DNA of 64,000 bases, from NCBI GenBank assembly GCA_947179485.1, contig OX359250.1:22942887-23006886 (forward strand), read 5' to 3'. A program made the translations under genes and the position numbers. The DNA is from Allacma fusca. Lineage: Eukaryota; Arthropoda; Collembola; Symphypleona; Sminthuridae. The notes beneath the pieces were generated by a model. That model ran no database searches and was not told the DNA's origin. It saw nothing but the letters and a program-made list of their open reading frames with translations. Positions 22,251 through 36,500 of the stretch are shown here, piece after piece. Position 1 is the first letter of the stretch. Each line of letters opens with the position of its first letter.

Positions 22251-25200
22251 TATTACTCATAGATACTAAAAATACAATGAGAATCTACTTGGAGATAGTT
22301 TTTTTTTTTACTATTCGGATCCATCCACTGAGTATGTAATTCCAATGCGAGCAGGTACTACAGAACAGTTTCAATTGGATAATTCCATTTTTTCCCCTTA
22401 CCATCACACAACTCTTCTGGTTAATATACCGTGTGAATTTTGTTTTGTGAGTTACGTTTCTGTAGATACATACAGTCTATTTCACACGGGTTTTTCAAGT
22501 ACATTTTTTCCCTAGTTTTTCCTCCGCTCATTCCTACAGATTTGTTGATAAGGCCAGATCCGTATCTTAAGTGATGCTTGTTTTCTCTCCCATTTTTTCA
22601 CCCCTTTAATTACCTCGGAAATGATTCATTATGACTAATTTAGACATAATGTCATTAAAAATGTGTGAGGGAACCGGTCCGCACCATTTTTAGGTGACAA
22701 TTTTGAGAAATTAGCTGTGACAGTTATTAATGCAACTACTATAATAGGAGTCCGTGTTTAACGTCTCAGTCAAAGCCTTTGAATACAGTCAGTGTCTTGT
22801 GTGTACAGAAGACAGGGGAGAGACGTTAGCATAGCTTGAGTCTCATGTGTGTTGATAGGTGTATGGTTAAAAAAAAACTCGTCTCACCTTCCAAGGTTGA
22901 TTTTGTTTTGGTTTCACAGCGCAACAGGTATAATACCTAATAATCTTCCACAAAGAAAAATGAATAATGAATCGGACTATCCATACGTTGGAGATTCCAA
23001 GAGTAGGAATACTAGGAAAAAGAGGAAAAAGCGTGCACATGTATATATATACATATACTTTGTAACAGGAAAATTAATAGCCCATTCAATCTTCCCATGT
23101 ATGACTTCATTATAATAGGACGTACTGAGCAGACACTCAATACTCTTGTCCTGAACACATTGGAAACTGCATCAGAGACCTGAGTCCATTAATTTTAATC
23201 CGGAGTCATAGTCCCGGTCAACTGACTTGAAAAATTCCATGGTCTATTCAGATAAAACTATTTAGATTTGAGCAGAGTATTTTAACCCAGTAACGAACCA
23301 GATTATGTTACTTGACGGACAGTCCTTGACTTTTACTAAGTCCAAAAATGGATGGGGCGGCCAAAAAGGAGCAGAGATGCGAGATATGCTTCTCCAACCC
23401 ACTCCAAAGTAGCAGGGTTTGGACTGGTAATGCATGTACGGGAAAATTAATCAAAGATAAGACTCATGTTTGCAAATACAAACATGAAGTGGTAGGAACT
23501 CTAAATGACATTTTGATTACAATAACAACGTGTGGGCTGGCAAAACTGACTTAAAAATATACGCCAAGCAATATAGTTGTAAATGCCGACGGAGTAAAAA
23601 CACTCTCATTCATATTTTTATCACCCATCAGCCACATACATGATTGGATACCTTTTTTGAATTTTAAGGTCTAGTAACCCAAATTATAATACAAGGGAAT
23701 TCACACGATGTACTCTTGCGGTTCAGTACATGAACAAGAAAAACAAGCTTTAATGACAATGACTTACCTTAAATGAAACCACCTCGGAATGCATATTCAT
23801 GTATTTGGGGTGTCTAGAGATTATAATCCAGTTTGGGGCTGTAGGCGTTAGTTTGCATAGGGTTTAATTATGGGTTGAACTGCAGGAAATATCTTTGCAC
23901 ACAAAAATGTAAAAATTGAGTTCAATTGCTCAGCTTGAACATTTTTATTTTTATTATCTAACACTGTTCCTCACTTGCCAAAGGTGACTATACCTTGTTG
24001 TTCTCTTCCCCCCGTTAACTTCCTCTGCCCAGTTTTAGTATTTGGAAACTGTGAGGGCACATTTGCATTTTTATCCTCTCAAAGTATAACTGAAAGTCAG
24101 TGTCACTGGAGAAGGAACTGAGAGACACCTTTTTGCTTGTATAACAGAACATCATTCAGTTGTAGCCTTTGTACCTTCAAATAACATGCATGAGTGGGGA
24201 GACTCCTGAGAAACTGTGATAATGCTATGATTGATAGAGTACTAGTACAAGTGTAAAAAGATGCTCGGTAAATTATCATTCCATACTCAGAGCTAACACT
24301 TCAAGTTAATGTGAGGAGGACATCGAGGGTAATTTAAGTTGCTGTAATAATTCAAGTGCTTACAGAAACTTGCTTTCATAGGGACGGCATTTAAAGAGAA
24401 GCAATATTTTGTTTCCATCCCGATGTGTATCTTAATGTTAATTGAAGAGAATTGGCAGACTATGTGACAAGTCTGGCGTACCACCTGGAGGGGTGCAGTT
24501 AGTGCTGTAAAGTCAAGCATCTCTCATCATATCTTTTCTCAAGTAGCCTATTTACACTCCATTCATCTTGCTTTTAACACGGGGGACTTGATGACTCTTA
24601 GGCGTTTTGGCAAGATGCATACTCATGTGTACAACACAAGTCTGCCTAGTACGAGGGCTCAATTGAGCGTTCATGTGGTGTGTACACACAGAGGCCCTCG
24701 GAAGTGGCCATTACGAAATCCATTACTAAATATACATGAATATCGTTGAAATGTCATATGCCCAATAAAGGGAAAAGAACGGTACTGCCTTTAGTAATAC
24801 TGACTTAGGTTCAATCCTTCAAACGGAATAAATGAGGAACTACTTAGAACAAGTATGTATAGAGGTATTGGATCAAATGAACTCTGGTCTAATGGGCCGT
24901 AATAATCTTGAGACCGGCATTGGGCATTTGTAAAATGTTCCAATAAAAAGTCACAGTCAATATGAATGCATGCACCCGGCACGAATTTCTTAAGTATACA
25001 CATTGGATGCGATTAGCAGTAGAGTTCGGCACTCAATCAAGTTTGTTCTTGGCATTATCTTCCCGTCCAAGCTCCTTCCAAATCTTAATCATCAATCGAT
25101 TCATTCTAATGACATCACAGACTCGTCTTTAGAGAGTGTTAACATTTCTGAAAAGAATCCGCTCTCATCGGTATCGATGGCAAGACACGCGGCTTGTCTC

Positions 25201-27391
25201 GCTCGATTGATATGTTCTGATGCCGCTGACATGGAATACAACATATTAGGCCAATGAGGTATATTACACCGCACGAAACTACTGTCAAAAGTATTTTGCA
25301 TAATAATACAAAATCCCCAGCTTATGCCATTGGAGTAGACTATTTTTCATCCCTAGCCCTCATCCAGGTCCTTAACACCTTTAGTCACATAGGCAATCCT
25401 CAGGAGTGCTCTTTCCTACACAACTACTACATACATATAATTATACATATCTACAATGTATGTGCTGGAGTGTGTAGTCCTATGTAAATATCCCAACCTG
25501 GAATCCGCGAAGCCTTCCCAACCACAGACGTCTGTACAATGAAATATTATTATGCATTCTGTATTGTAATTACCTTAAATGGTATTTATAAGACTACAGT
25601 AATAATTAAAAGACGGAAGGAGTATGCCCGTGAATACACGGACGAGGTCTGTTACTGTATAGTAGTGGCAATGAGCATGCAGGTGGGCTTAGATTCTTGA
25701 GATTGGATTTTTTTTTGGTAACTTAAAGTTAGGTGAAGCCCCGTTGGGTTGTATCCACAGATGTACTGGAGGTAAATACAAGCCATGGATTTCAAGTAAT
25801 ATGAAACGGGACTACCCGTTCTGAGGACACTGTAAGCTCGTCATGCCGTTTAAAGAAACTAGCATTAGTATTATTTTGTCTCGGGATGAAAAGATGTATC
25901 CTGGGAGACTTGCATGAACCTGACGAGTAATGTGAAATCAAAGTCATGAAACGAAATGAATTCATTATTTCCATTGTGAATTTTATATGAAGGATGAGAC
26001 ACATATATTTCGGGACCTCAGGAATAGTCAATTGATTTCAAGCCATTGCTAGTATCTACTTCGCTACAGTTCCTCCATTGCCACAAGTTTTACAGACTCA
26101 CTGCTCCTCAAATTACTGTCACAACGGGGACATAGCAAGGGGTTGTGGATGGCTGGATGGAAAAAATCTTTGAGATCGTGCAAATAACACGACTATCTTT
26201 CCCCAGATCAAAAGGTTTGCCTCAACAGGAAGGAACGGAAGAGATAGGGAAATGTCTTCGAGGCCAAGAAGCATGTACAGATAGTAGAAAGGGACATATT
26301 TTTGTGTAAATATTCCATACAATGCACACCCGTTTCTAAATCATTTCCTTGAGGGATTTGCCCTAAAATATTCAATTTCGATTGTATCCTTTGAAATTCC
26401 TAACCTTAAAAGTCCGGAATTATTATGTCTTAGCAAATTTTTTTTTTTTTTTGAGGGAAATGTTACTTGATGGGTACCGTGCACTAGTAAAGCACGAGGT
26501 TGCCCTCGCGTCCGTCTCGAAAATATGTATGTGCGTGAGACTGGGAAGAGTTGCATGTGGAAGATTTGTCAGTTTAAGTAGAAATTTATTGTTGATTGAC
26601 CATTTAAGAGCGGTCATAAATTAGTAATTTGTCTCTGCATCTCCGTCCTTTGTCATTATGAAGATTGTACAGTTAGGAGAGAGGAACAATAACAATCCAT
26701 TTAGGAGAGCACGTTTAAGGGAACTCTCACTGCCATCATGGTAGGGTATATGAATTGATTAGCATAATGTCTTAATCTTTTTCATATGTTTCGGAACAGT
26801 TTGAGACTCTATTGGAATTTCCAGGGATTCAGGAAGAAGATTTTTTGATTTATACTCTTGAAATTACTGTTAAAGCCACTCAAGTCCACTGTGTAAGTCT
26901 GGGCATGTACGACATATGTATATTATGTCTTGATAAAAAACGTGAGATGTTCCTGGCATGTTCATTGATAGACCAAGTTGTAATTCTGACTGGAAGACGT
27001 GTAACCTCCACGATAACAACCTTCACATTATGTCCGTAAATTCACTAAAAGACTTTCCCTTCACCTCCCATGACGTCAAATTAAGAGCGGGTGAGTACTG
27101 AACGTATCCCGGCCACAAATTACCCCTAGAATTTTATACTTCCCTCTAATAATCCTCTCAGCATGCCCTGCATTAAAAGAATACCCCAATGCACACGGGA
27201 AACACTGGTGCATCATGGTAATCATTTCCATGTAGATATAATTTGGACTTACATCACCCCAGCTATTTTTACATGGGGTCACTTATGGTACAATGAGGAC
27301 CGGTGCATTGCTAAAAATTTCCATTATGTTCACATGGAGCCGTTCATTGCTTATTAGAGCATTCACCTCATAGCGGATCATTTGCCCGGCT
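22251..27391. other. gene-poor AT-rich DNA
   Basis: No supported gene or repeat family. A 15-bp poly(T) run at about 26440 lacks flanking direct repeats. Open frames are of chance length. Confidence 0.5.
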
Positions 27392-27423
27392 CTGTGTGTA
27401 TGTGTTTGTGTGTGTGTGTGTGT
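27392..27423. repeat. (TG)n microsatellite, interrupted
   Basis: TG dinucleotides with two interruptions; the longest pure run is at 27407-27423. Confidence 0.88.
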
Positions 27424-28074
27424 ATTACAGGAGAATAATGATATACTGTACAGATGTACGTAACAATTGCAAAAATTTTTGGCTTTACATAGTTACAATT
27501 TCAATCACTCACAAATTCATCATCGGATTAACTCTCTGACACACGAATACTTTGACAATGAAGCTTTTCCCATTTACTCTGACGTCCACAACGAATACCA
27601 GATGAGCTATTGCTTATTATATTTTATATATGTCAAATGGTGTCATTTAGGAAGAGTAGTCCGTAGTAATGGTAGGAGTTGTGGTAGTAGAGTAACGTGT
27701 GTAACGTGCTCTCTCTCTATATCTGGTTCACTCCTATTGTTTTTCCACTCCATGCTTTTGTAGGATGGTTTGTTCTGTCTGGTTGAAACAAAAAGAGAAA
27801 AATATTGAATGGAAAAATTTACATCAAGTTCAAGTTCTTCAAGTTGATGCTATGCAATTACATTATTCCATGAGTAATTTCAAGTGGGCAATGACATAAA
27901 GGGAATTAAGAAAGCTGTGTGTTTGATCACGAATATTTAAACTAGCGTGTAAGGGGATTACACCTTTGTACACCGTACACGGCTTCACCAATAGGCACCA
28001 ACATTTCTAGGAACGAGAGAAGCAATATCTAATCTAACTGTTTTGTTATATTTTTATGAAAGAGACTCCTTGAG
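27424..28074. other. no gene seen
   Basis: AT-rich. A 98-codon open frame at 27467-27763 has no recognisable domain. Confidence 0.5.
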
Positions 28075-28102
28075 TTTTTTTTTTCTCTCTCTCTCTCTCT
28101 CT
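28075..28102. repeat. poly(T) followed by (CT)n
   Basis: About ten T residues run directly into a CT dinucleotide array of about nine units. Confidence 0.9.
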
Positions 28103-30134
28103 GTCTTCCTTTTGAATAAAAGTTTTGCAGAAAGTTACAAGTTAAATGCGGTGAGTCTGGAAATACTTGAAAGGAAACAGAAAGCAAGTGTATACTTGTC
28201 TGGGTAGAAACATACCCCAACATATTAACACAACGAAAGGTGCTGCGTGCGGTAATCATTGCATTCAGCATTGAAACGGAACAAAGCCAGTGCCTTGTAT
28301 AAGTACACGAGAAACACTGGGGAAAAAATAGGGAGATCCTTTTGAAACTGTCCACGAACTTGTCTCCTGAATAGTTTTAGTCTTGAATAATAGGTACGGG
28401 CTAAAATGCACTGACTTTTTTAAATGATTTATCAACGGAATCCGATGGAGTTTGAGTGTCTTGTCATACAGTTAAATTCCTAATTTTCTCAGGATAAGAG
28501 ATACTATAGTGAGATACTCATAGTGAGGAAAACACATCTCATTTAAGAAGAAAATAAGTTATACTTTGAGGGTATCCAGGTGGTGCTATCAGTTGTAAAC
28601 CCTAATTACATATAATTTGCTTCAGCTCTTGTGATGAATATTTAATTAGCTTTGATACCATGGTATTAAGTCTGACATGATTTTGACGTGAAAATTGTTT
28701 TCGACAGGAGATATGAATTTCAAATGAAACCTTAACCGCTTATTAAAATGTTGATTCATAAACATGGCATTAGTATTCTATTAACTTCGGAATCTCTGGA
28801 CAGTTTGGAACCACATTCCCCCTCCCCCCCATTAATCCCCAAATTTTTATTCCCAAGAACCACCGGACAATCACAGGACAGCTCTCCCATGGAATCATAA
28901 TTTTTGTTCTGAAATAGATAGCCATATGGCATTGACTTTCCTCTCTATAAAAATATTCCACAAAAATTTGTAAATTTAGGAATTTACAAAAAATAAAATT
29001 CCCTCATACTGAGATAATTGTTTCTGTAACTATTGTGTACGAGGATACGTGATTCCTGTGGGAATGAACTTTGAGGAAATGTCATGTTCATATTTTTCCT
29101 ACAGAATCAATCTGAGACAATTACTTTACGTTGATGGACTAGGAAAACAAAATTATACACCTGCATTAAAATGGACTATTGGCGAATTAAATTTCATTGA
29201 TTGTTCAATAAATTATTATTGGTTTGAGATTGAAGATCAGACTTACTGCATTTGATTTACAGTAATGTTGCACACATGGCTGGGCCTTACTCCATGTGTG
29301 GTATTCATGTCTAATGTGTTGGTAGTGGTGAGTAAGAGAACTCCCAGTATTACCACATCATCTGGCCATCAATAAGTTTCAATTTAGCCACACTACCACC
29401 GGTCAATATGGAAAACAATGACAGATATGAAAAGGTTGGGATTTGAAGAGTCCAAGTGTTCAAGCCACATATTGAATTTTAATAGGCAAGGAAAAATCGT
29501 CGGTGCTCACGTACAAATCCCATATACTCTCTGTATAAAATCTAGATTTAAGTTGGAGATAGAAACTCTTATTGTTCGACGTGCATAGCATCAATAATCA
29601 TATCTTATAATTCTGATAGATAGTTGGATGAAGACGGCTTGTATGTATGTATGTGCAGTCCGGGTTACGTCTCTAAAAGGGAAGACTCAAGTTGGTAGAC
29701 AAATATCCGTACGTCGTAAATCTTAGCTAAAATTTAACATTTGAGATTCGTATGTGTGTGTAGGGCTTCTTGACTCTTGATATGAATCTTGTGACTTTAT
29801 ATGTTCATAATAAATGTAAACTCAGAGGTGATAAATTTCCAGCTTAGGTTAGGTTATGGAAGGTTATAGGATCTGATGTCGATCCGAGATAAATTGTATA
29901 AATGTGGTGAGTAAATGTAATAACCCTCGTTATGATAAAAAATCGAGCTCACGTAAATCTCTGTAGATTCACGCATGGAAGAAAATGGTATTATGTTCAA
30001 GAAAGGCATCTCATTCAGCAGGGCGATACACTTCAACTAACTACTACTGCTTCCAATAGCAAACATATGAAGGTAACAACTTGAAGAGAGGGTATAGGAA
30101 CATGGGATGTGTATCTATACATAATATGTACATG
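28103..30134. other. no gene seen
   Basis: AT-rich sequence with short open frames only. TTAGGTTAGGTTA at about 29845 is again too short to be telomeric. Confidence 0.5.
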
Positions 30135-30158
30135 TAGAGAGAGAGAGAGAGAGAGAGC
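30135..30158. repeat. (GA)n microsatellite
   Basis: About twelve uninterrupted AG/GA units. Confidence 0.9.
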
Positions 30159-32911
30159 TCTTCGTGCTCCATACATGGCGAAACAGTAAGCTCATTTTGG
30201 TTTTTCCCTGTTTCATTCTTATCAAGAACAACTTAATTCGCAATTTATCATTCCGAGACATGATCTCATATTAATGGAGGCGCAATTAATTTCTTCCGTG
30301 TAGTGAGCCTGCACCACAGATTTTTTTTCCCCCCAAGTGCTCACTTATGTGATATCTGTTTCTAGTCCGAAGTTGGGATTTGCTCCCAGATAAATACATC
30401 CATTTTAATTCCCTCTACACTCTACACTTCTTTACAGTGTGATGAAAAAGATAGGAATTTTTCCGTTTCCGAGAGACTTGTTGGCCAAACAAGCACCGGT
30501 TGGAAATTTTTCTTTTTGTAGTCATTTTTCATTCAGCAAACCATGAAGGTACAGGAATAGGAAGGAAAGTGTGACTTGAGAGCGTTTGTAATGACTCGGT
30601 GAGGTAACTGTGAGACACACCGTCTCTCCTCACGGAGGTTGGTTAATGTAACTCCATGGGGCTGTAACTTGTTGGGGTTGGTAGAAAAGGCAGGACGTCA
30701 GGGAGACTTAAGCATGATTGCTCCATTGCCACGAGATTTTGACAGATCGATCCTACGTTTACTTAGGGAGGAATGAAAGGAAAGATTAACTTGACAACAG
30801 GAATTATATACTTATATCAGCTTGAGCTAAGGTCAAGATTCCCTGGAAGAACGCACGCTGCGTTTACTCATCATAAAAATCGAATAAATACCTTGCTCTC
30901 TGGTGTGTATGTAAATAGTAAGGTACGGTTAACTTTAAGTATTTATTTATTTATTCTCCTGCAATTGCATCTTGTTACGGACTGTGTAATCTCTTATTAC
31001 CAACTTTGCTTAATGTTTCTCGCCAAGCTGCACCTGCTCCCTGCAATCCCCATTGGAACAGCTTGCACCTGCACATGAGAAGTCATATTTATAGAAACGG
31101 GTATCACAATCTCTTCCAAAAATCTTTTCATTAATTTTATAAAGAAAATATCCCATCTCACTTCAGAGCACCAATCCATCATGATGATTACGTCAAGTGC
31201 AAAAGGGTTTCATTAACCATTTCAGCTCTGAATCCCATATATAATAAAATCTGAGGGAGCTCGTGAAGGCCAAATTAGAGCCAAGCCAGGAAAATAGGGG
31301 GAAAAACAAGGTGTAGAGATAGCGTGAGGATAAGTACACTCCAAATCAAACAACAACGCTTTATATGCCCGTAAATTATACTAATTTGATATCTTTCTCC
31401 GACTCTCCCTCCCATCCCTCTTCTCATTTGACTGACTCCTGTGTATCATAGAACCATTTGTTTCAGCCAACTTAATGTAAATTCTAATGTTTGTTATAAG
31501 TATTTTGAAGTAAACACAAGAACCTGTTTCCCTGGCTGAATCAATCTGAACAAGATTCAAAACTGGGAGGATGATTTACGCTAAGTTTTGCTGTCTATTT
31601 AAAGGATTTTCCTGTACAGAGATTCCCTGTAGCTGGATCTGAGTTATACATAGTTTCAAGCTTCCATGTACATACATAGATACTGAGCTACTAAGTAGCA
31701 TTAATGGGAGAGGTCTGTACGTTCAGTGTGACTATTTTAACTCAAAAGGGATTTCAAGTTACAGGTCGGAAATTGTAGGGCATTTCCCATTCACCATACG
31801 TATGTATGTAATTTTGGGAAATGATTGCGTAATAATGTTAAACAGTGGGAGGGGGCAATTTTAATGCAAAGTAGGGTCGCTTGACTGTTACAAAAATAAC
31901 TAGGAAGTTTAAGGGAGGTCCGGTATACTTTGTATTCAAAACTGCAAATTCTGATCATTGGTTTTATATATACATACATAAATGGTACATACCCCTTGCT
32001 TCATTATAGGGTTCCTGGCATGCTTCCCCTTCCAAGAACTTTATTGTTTCACCTTCTACCATGTACATTGTGTGTTGTTGTTTGATTTGAAACACCACTG
32101 GTTTTTGCTTTGGTGGAACCAGTGGAAGGCAGTGCATATATATACTAAGGATGATTAATAATTTTACAAGTCTGAATCCGACTAGCTTCTGAACATAAGG
32201 GAGTGGAATAAAAAAAAATTTAAAGGCGTTTTAATTATTGCAGATTTAAATCTACGAGCAAATGCCACCTTTGAACACATAGAAACTCCGTACATACACA
32301 GAGGAGACCTGTGTACGTATGTATGTATGTATGTATGTACACAGTAGACTGAATTTATGACAAGAGTGCAACGTCCAAGTGTAAGTACTTACTGTCAGCA
32401 AGGAACTTTTTTCCCTCTGTGACACTTGATAGACAGGTTACACGGAATTCAGGCTTGAACATAAAAACAGGAAACTTCCTAAACTTACACCGATGCACAC
32501 AACAAGTGCACTAATAGTATGGATCCTTGAGAGACTCAGGGGCTGTCACCTGTATGTATTTACCTAAGTATAGACTATCAGCTCTACTATGACTATACGC
32601 ACGGTGGTTGTGGTAGTTCAAAGTGAGGAGTAGCAACTACAAGTGTTTCTGACTCATACAATTGTTTTTATGCTTGTTGTCAACCATGTGGACAAAGTTT
32701 ATCTGCAAGTGTGTGTATGTATGGATGTGTGATTGTATGTAAGGGCATTGGAGGGGTTGAGGTACCACTAGGTCTCATTATGTGCAAAATTACGAGGACA
32801 TTTATGAGTTCATGTGTCACGGGTGTGTGTGTGTATTTTTCTGGTATTTGCGTCCATATCAAAGTCTCTTCCAGGGTGGTACTTTGTCAACTAATTCAGA
32901 TAAAATGTGTC
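30159..32911. other. gene-poor AT-rich DNA
   Basis: Contains a (GTAT)n microsatellite at about 32317-32339. Its left edge can fold back on ACATACACAG (about 32291-32300), which pairs with CTGTGTACGT just upstream of the array. No gene is supported. Confidence 0.5.
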
Positions 32912-33544
32912 TTATAAAAAATGGCTCAAATTATTCTTTTCATGAAAATACCTGGCATGTATACGTATCATGACGATTGGATGTACATTACATATTGTTT
33001 CCTCATGCATAAGTGCGTACACAGAACATTCCCAAGTTGAGTTACTTTGGTCGTAAACTTCCAAGTGTAAATTCCATTCTGACTCGGAGTCTGAGTGCAT
33101 ACAGACTTGTGCAGAGTATGAGGGGAATTCTTGTATTGAAGGATAGTAACGAAAGGCTAGCACAATGAAAATGTTTATATGCAAATAAATTACAGCTAAA
33201 TGAGACATTGTAGCCCGTAAGATTGCCAAATGTCCCGGAGGATCTGGCATAAAAATAAATGAAGTGGTAGCTTTAAATTGAGTTGAAAAATGTGTGTGCG
33301 GATAAGTGATTGAAAATGAAACCTTCCATACTCTCGTAAAGAATTTGTTTAAGGCCAAGTGATTGGGGCGTGGCATGATAAAAAATGTATCGCTTATGTT
33401 CCCTGATGCAGAGCCATATAGCCATCTCTTTAAATTACCATACTTCACTTTTTTTTCCTCCCCCTTTTTCAATAAACCCCGGCATGCATGGTCTCTACAA
33501 ATTAGTAAACCCTTAATTGAAAAATCTAGGATCAAGTGATGCAT
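32912..33544 (-). CDS. unexplained 210-codon ORF, hypothetical
   Basis: The longest open frame outside the recognised genes: 210 codons on the minus strand from an ATG (33542-33544) to a stop at 32912. The predicted product starts MHHLILDFSIKGLL, has a basic stretch (LKKGEEKKVKYGNLKRW), a hydrophobic stretch (LAVIYLHINIFIVLAF) that could span a membrane, and several His and Cys residues. I recognise no domain. With a stop frequency near 6.5 percent per codon, an open run this long is expected well under once in a window this size, so it merits a check. Against it: there are no splice signals I can match, no neighbouring exon, and base composition like the surrounding DNA. Confidence 0.2.
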   Translation of the reverse strand: MHHLILDFSIKGLLICRDHACRGLLKKGEEKKVKYGNLKRWLYGSASGNISDTFFIMPRPNHLALNKFFTRVWKVSFSITYPHTHFSTQFKATTSFIFMPDPPGHLAILRATMSHLAVIYLHINIFIVLAFRYYPSIQEFPSYSAQVCMHSDSESEWNLHLEVYDQSNSTWECSVYALMHEETICNVHPIVMIRIHARYFHEKNNLSHFL

Positions 33545-36500
33545 TTTAATTTACGCTTTTTAAGCCACACGGCATATGTACTAAACGGACGGAAGAAGGA
33601 AATCCTACACATTTCAAAACTTGGAAACTGTCCGGAGCATTTGAGGAAAGGGGAGCTTCCTCCTGGTATTTTCTTCCGCCAAAAACTAATTAAAACTTAA
33701 AAATTCATTAAATTTCAATCGAAGCCCAGCTATCTGGTTCCGAACGTGTTTCTCTCGACCTAATCATTAAAAAACAGACATTATGCCTTTTATGATTATT
33801 ACTCTTACAGAGAAATTGAAGAACTCTCAATATGATTTTTCTGATAGGTTCACTAAACGTTTAGCAATTTCGGCTCCTTAGAGGCAGTCCGACTTAGACT
33901 TATGTAAATAATGGAGGACCGTCAACTGGTGAATTCAAAGTTTAAAATGAGGTTGGCCTCTGACCCCGGAAATTTGAGCCGTCTTTATTGCATGCATCCT
34001 TCTATCATTTACATTTTACTTCACATTTCCTCCAACTCTCAAGAGGTCATAAAATATGGGCTTGAGCAAACAACAACGTCAAGTAAATAATTAAATGAGC
34101 CATAGGCGGGATGCGGGAGAACCTTCAAGCTCAGGCTTTTATGCTGATAACGACACCAGGCGACACAATGGCACTAGGTATACAAAACCCTCATTTTGTG
34201 TGCACGCAATGCCCAAAAATCCTTTTAATCAACTCCTAAGCTCTAAAAGTAAATAACAGGTAAGCCTGTAGGTGATGATGTGGGATATTCTGTGAGCAGA
34301 GTAATGATTATGTAGAATTAATTTAAAATTTCATTCAAAAATCACAAGTTTCCCAAAGGTTCTCAGTTTTGAATTGAAACTTCCCTAAGTAGCAAAAAAC
34401 GAGCCCTGACTTTCCAGCGCTGAATCATATTTAAATAAAAGGCTCAAACAATTATATAGGCATGCACTTGCTCACAATTAATGTCCACATGGCTTGAGTT
34501 GGGAGTTGGAGTTGGGGTTTGTACATTCGGAGATTGCAAGTTTTTCAATTGGCAAGGAGGATTTATGGGAAATGGTAATGGTTGAAATTCTCTCCACTCA
34601 ATAGATTCATAAATAATCTGACTCTCCGGTACACCCTTGCCTCATCCAGCTGGTTCTCTGGTTGAGTATTGCTATAGGAAATAATTATGTGGAAGGGTAT
34701 AGGTATACTACACTGGTGACCAGCTAATTTTAATACCACGGTCGGAGGTATGGCTAATAAAATATATTTCGGAAGAATAACACCCCCTTATGGAGTCAGC
34801 CTTTACTATAATAGGCAATGTTTTCTGAGGTGTTCAGTCAGGACAGAGCGTGCATCACGTATGTATGATTATGTGCATCAACGTGACATAAAATATTAGA
34901 TCATCGTCCTTCAAAGTTCACACTGGACTAGGTTTCGAGCTGAAGTCAAGGTGATAAAATTGAATTACTATTGAGTAGTTCTCCATCTGAGCTCGTAACT
35001 CACTGCAGGAAGTAACTCGCCATACTTTTACCTTAAAGAAAATAAGATTATCGACAGGTTCAGTGTATTCACAGTTCTACGAATCCAGATGTGTAAAGAT
35101 GAAAGTTGAAGTTTCAAACGTCAGTTTTACTTTCGCAAGTTTTACCACATGTTTTTGCCATTTCCCACTATATATATGTGTGTGTGTAAGGTGTATCGTA
35201 ACTGGCTTTCGTTGCAGGGTTATAGCACTTTAAAGATTTTTTCAGTGTTTTCAGAACAGAATTACAAACGATCTAGTTGATTTTCAAGTTTGCAAATGAC
35301 GATTTTTAAAGCGGAGAGGAGTAAGTCTAGTGTAACCGAGACTCAGTCCTGTAATGCTTACAATTACAATCTTGACCTGCACACATAAACAGATTGTAAA
35401 ATAAGAAATGTTATTTTATCACAGTAGTTTTCTGTACTTTTACTGATTAGCAAATCAGAGGTTGAGGCGTACATGTAACTCTAAAGATTATGATTTTCTG
35501 CATGGCTGTAGTATTACTCTAAAACGTGCATTAAATTCCCATTAAAAGTGAATGTAAGATTCTATCGTGAAACTCAGGTCTTTACTACAGATACAACAAG
35601 ATTCCCTTGTTTATTCATTATTTTCCTTGAAGATATGGTTCTAATTTTCAGCCAGTTTTACTTTCCAGCATTTCGTAGATACTCAAACCATACATTGGTA
35701 CATATACATACATTGTGCATACGGTACATACTACACAGAGATCCATGTCTACGTTATTTAAATGTACAGCTCTCTCCATCTCAGCTTGTAAATTAATTCA
35801 CAAACGCAGGTATATATTTACTGTCACAAAGTTGCCAACGAGCAGTATAAGAAGTGCTACTAGTTTTCCTTCGACTGTGTATCTCTAGCTTTCAATTGGT
35901 ATGCATGATAATAATTTGCAAGGTAACTTCCCTCCTCCTGTTTAATGACTTGTTAATATGTATTGAAACGCAAGTGCCAAAAACCTATTACTGAGGATAA
36001 ATGAACAAGTTCGAGGGTCATCATTACCTTTACGTAACAATATATTGTTGGCTAAATTCCACAAGTGCTATTTCTTCCGTGGGTCTATTAGAGCGGATGA
36101 GTTTTAGCACCTTTTAATATGCAACCCATGTTATCATGTCCAAGTATCTACATATGCGCTATTTTTTACCCTATGACTGGGACTCGTCGATAATCAGTAC
36201 AATTGGCAACTTAAACGTGTATAGAGAACATGTCTCCAGGAGGATTTCAGTGTAATACTCTGAGACTCGTAGAAAATAGAAGAGGACCAATTTTCCACTG
36301 TTGCATGAACATTTTTATTATTTATTTACAAATGATATCCACAACGAAGCCTCTCAACGTTTAAAAGTTACTTGAGGCATAACTATACAGCTTAGGCTAT
36401 AAAATAGCCTTTTACGCGATGTTAAACACATTCGTTTACTTGATTGCTGCAAAATGCAGTCAGAAGATCGATTTGGATGTTGAGCATGGAGGGACGCAAA

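Noticed and set aside
24651-24702. Hairpin formed by CGAGGGC near 24653 and GCCCTCG near 24693
   Set aside because: Only 7 bp with a long loop; many such pairings occur by chance.
26439-26453. Poly(T) run as another poly(A) retro-insertion
   Set aside because: No direct repeats flank it, unlike 39102-39158.
16272-29857. TTAGG-like words at 16272 and 29845, suggesting arthropod telomere repeats
   Set aside because: Only two or three units each, in unrelated contexts.
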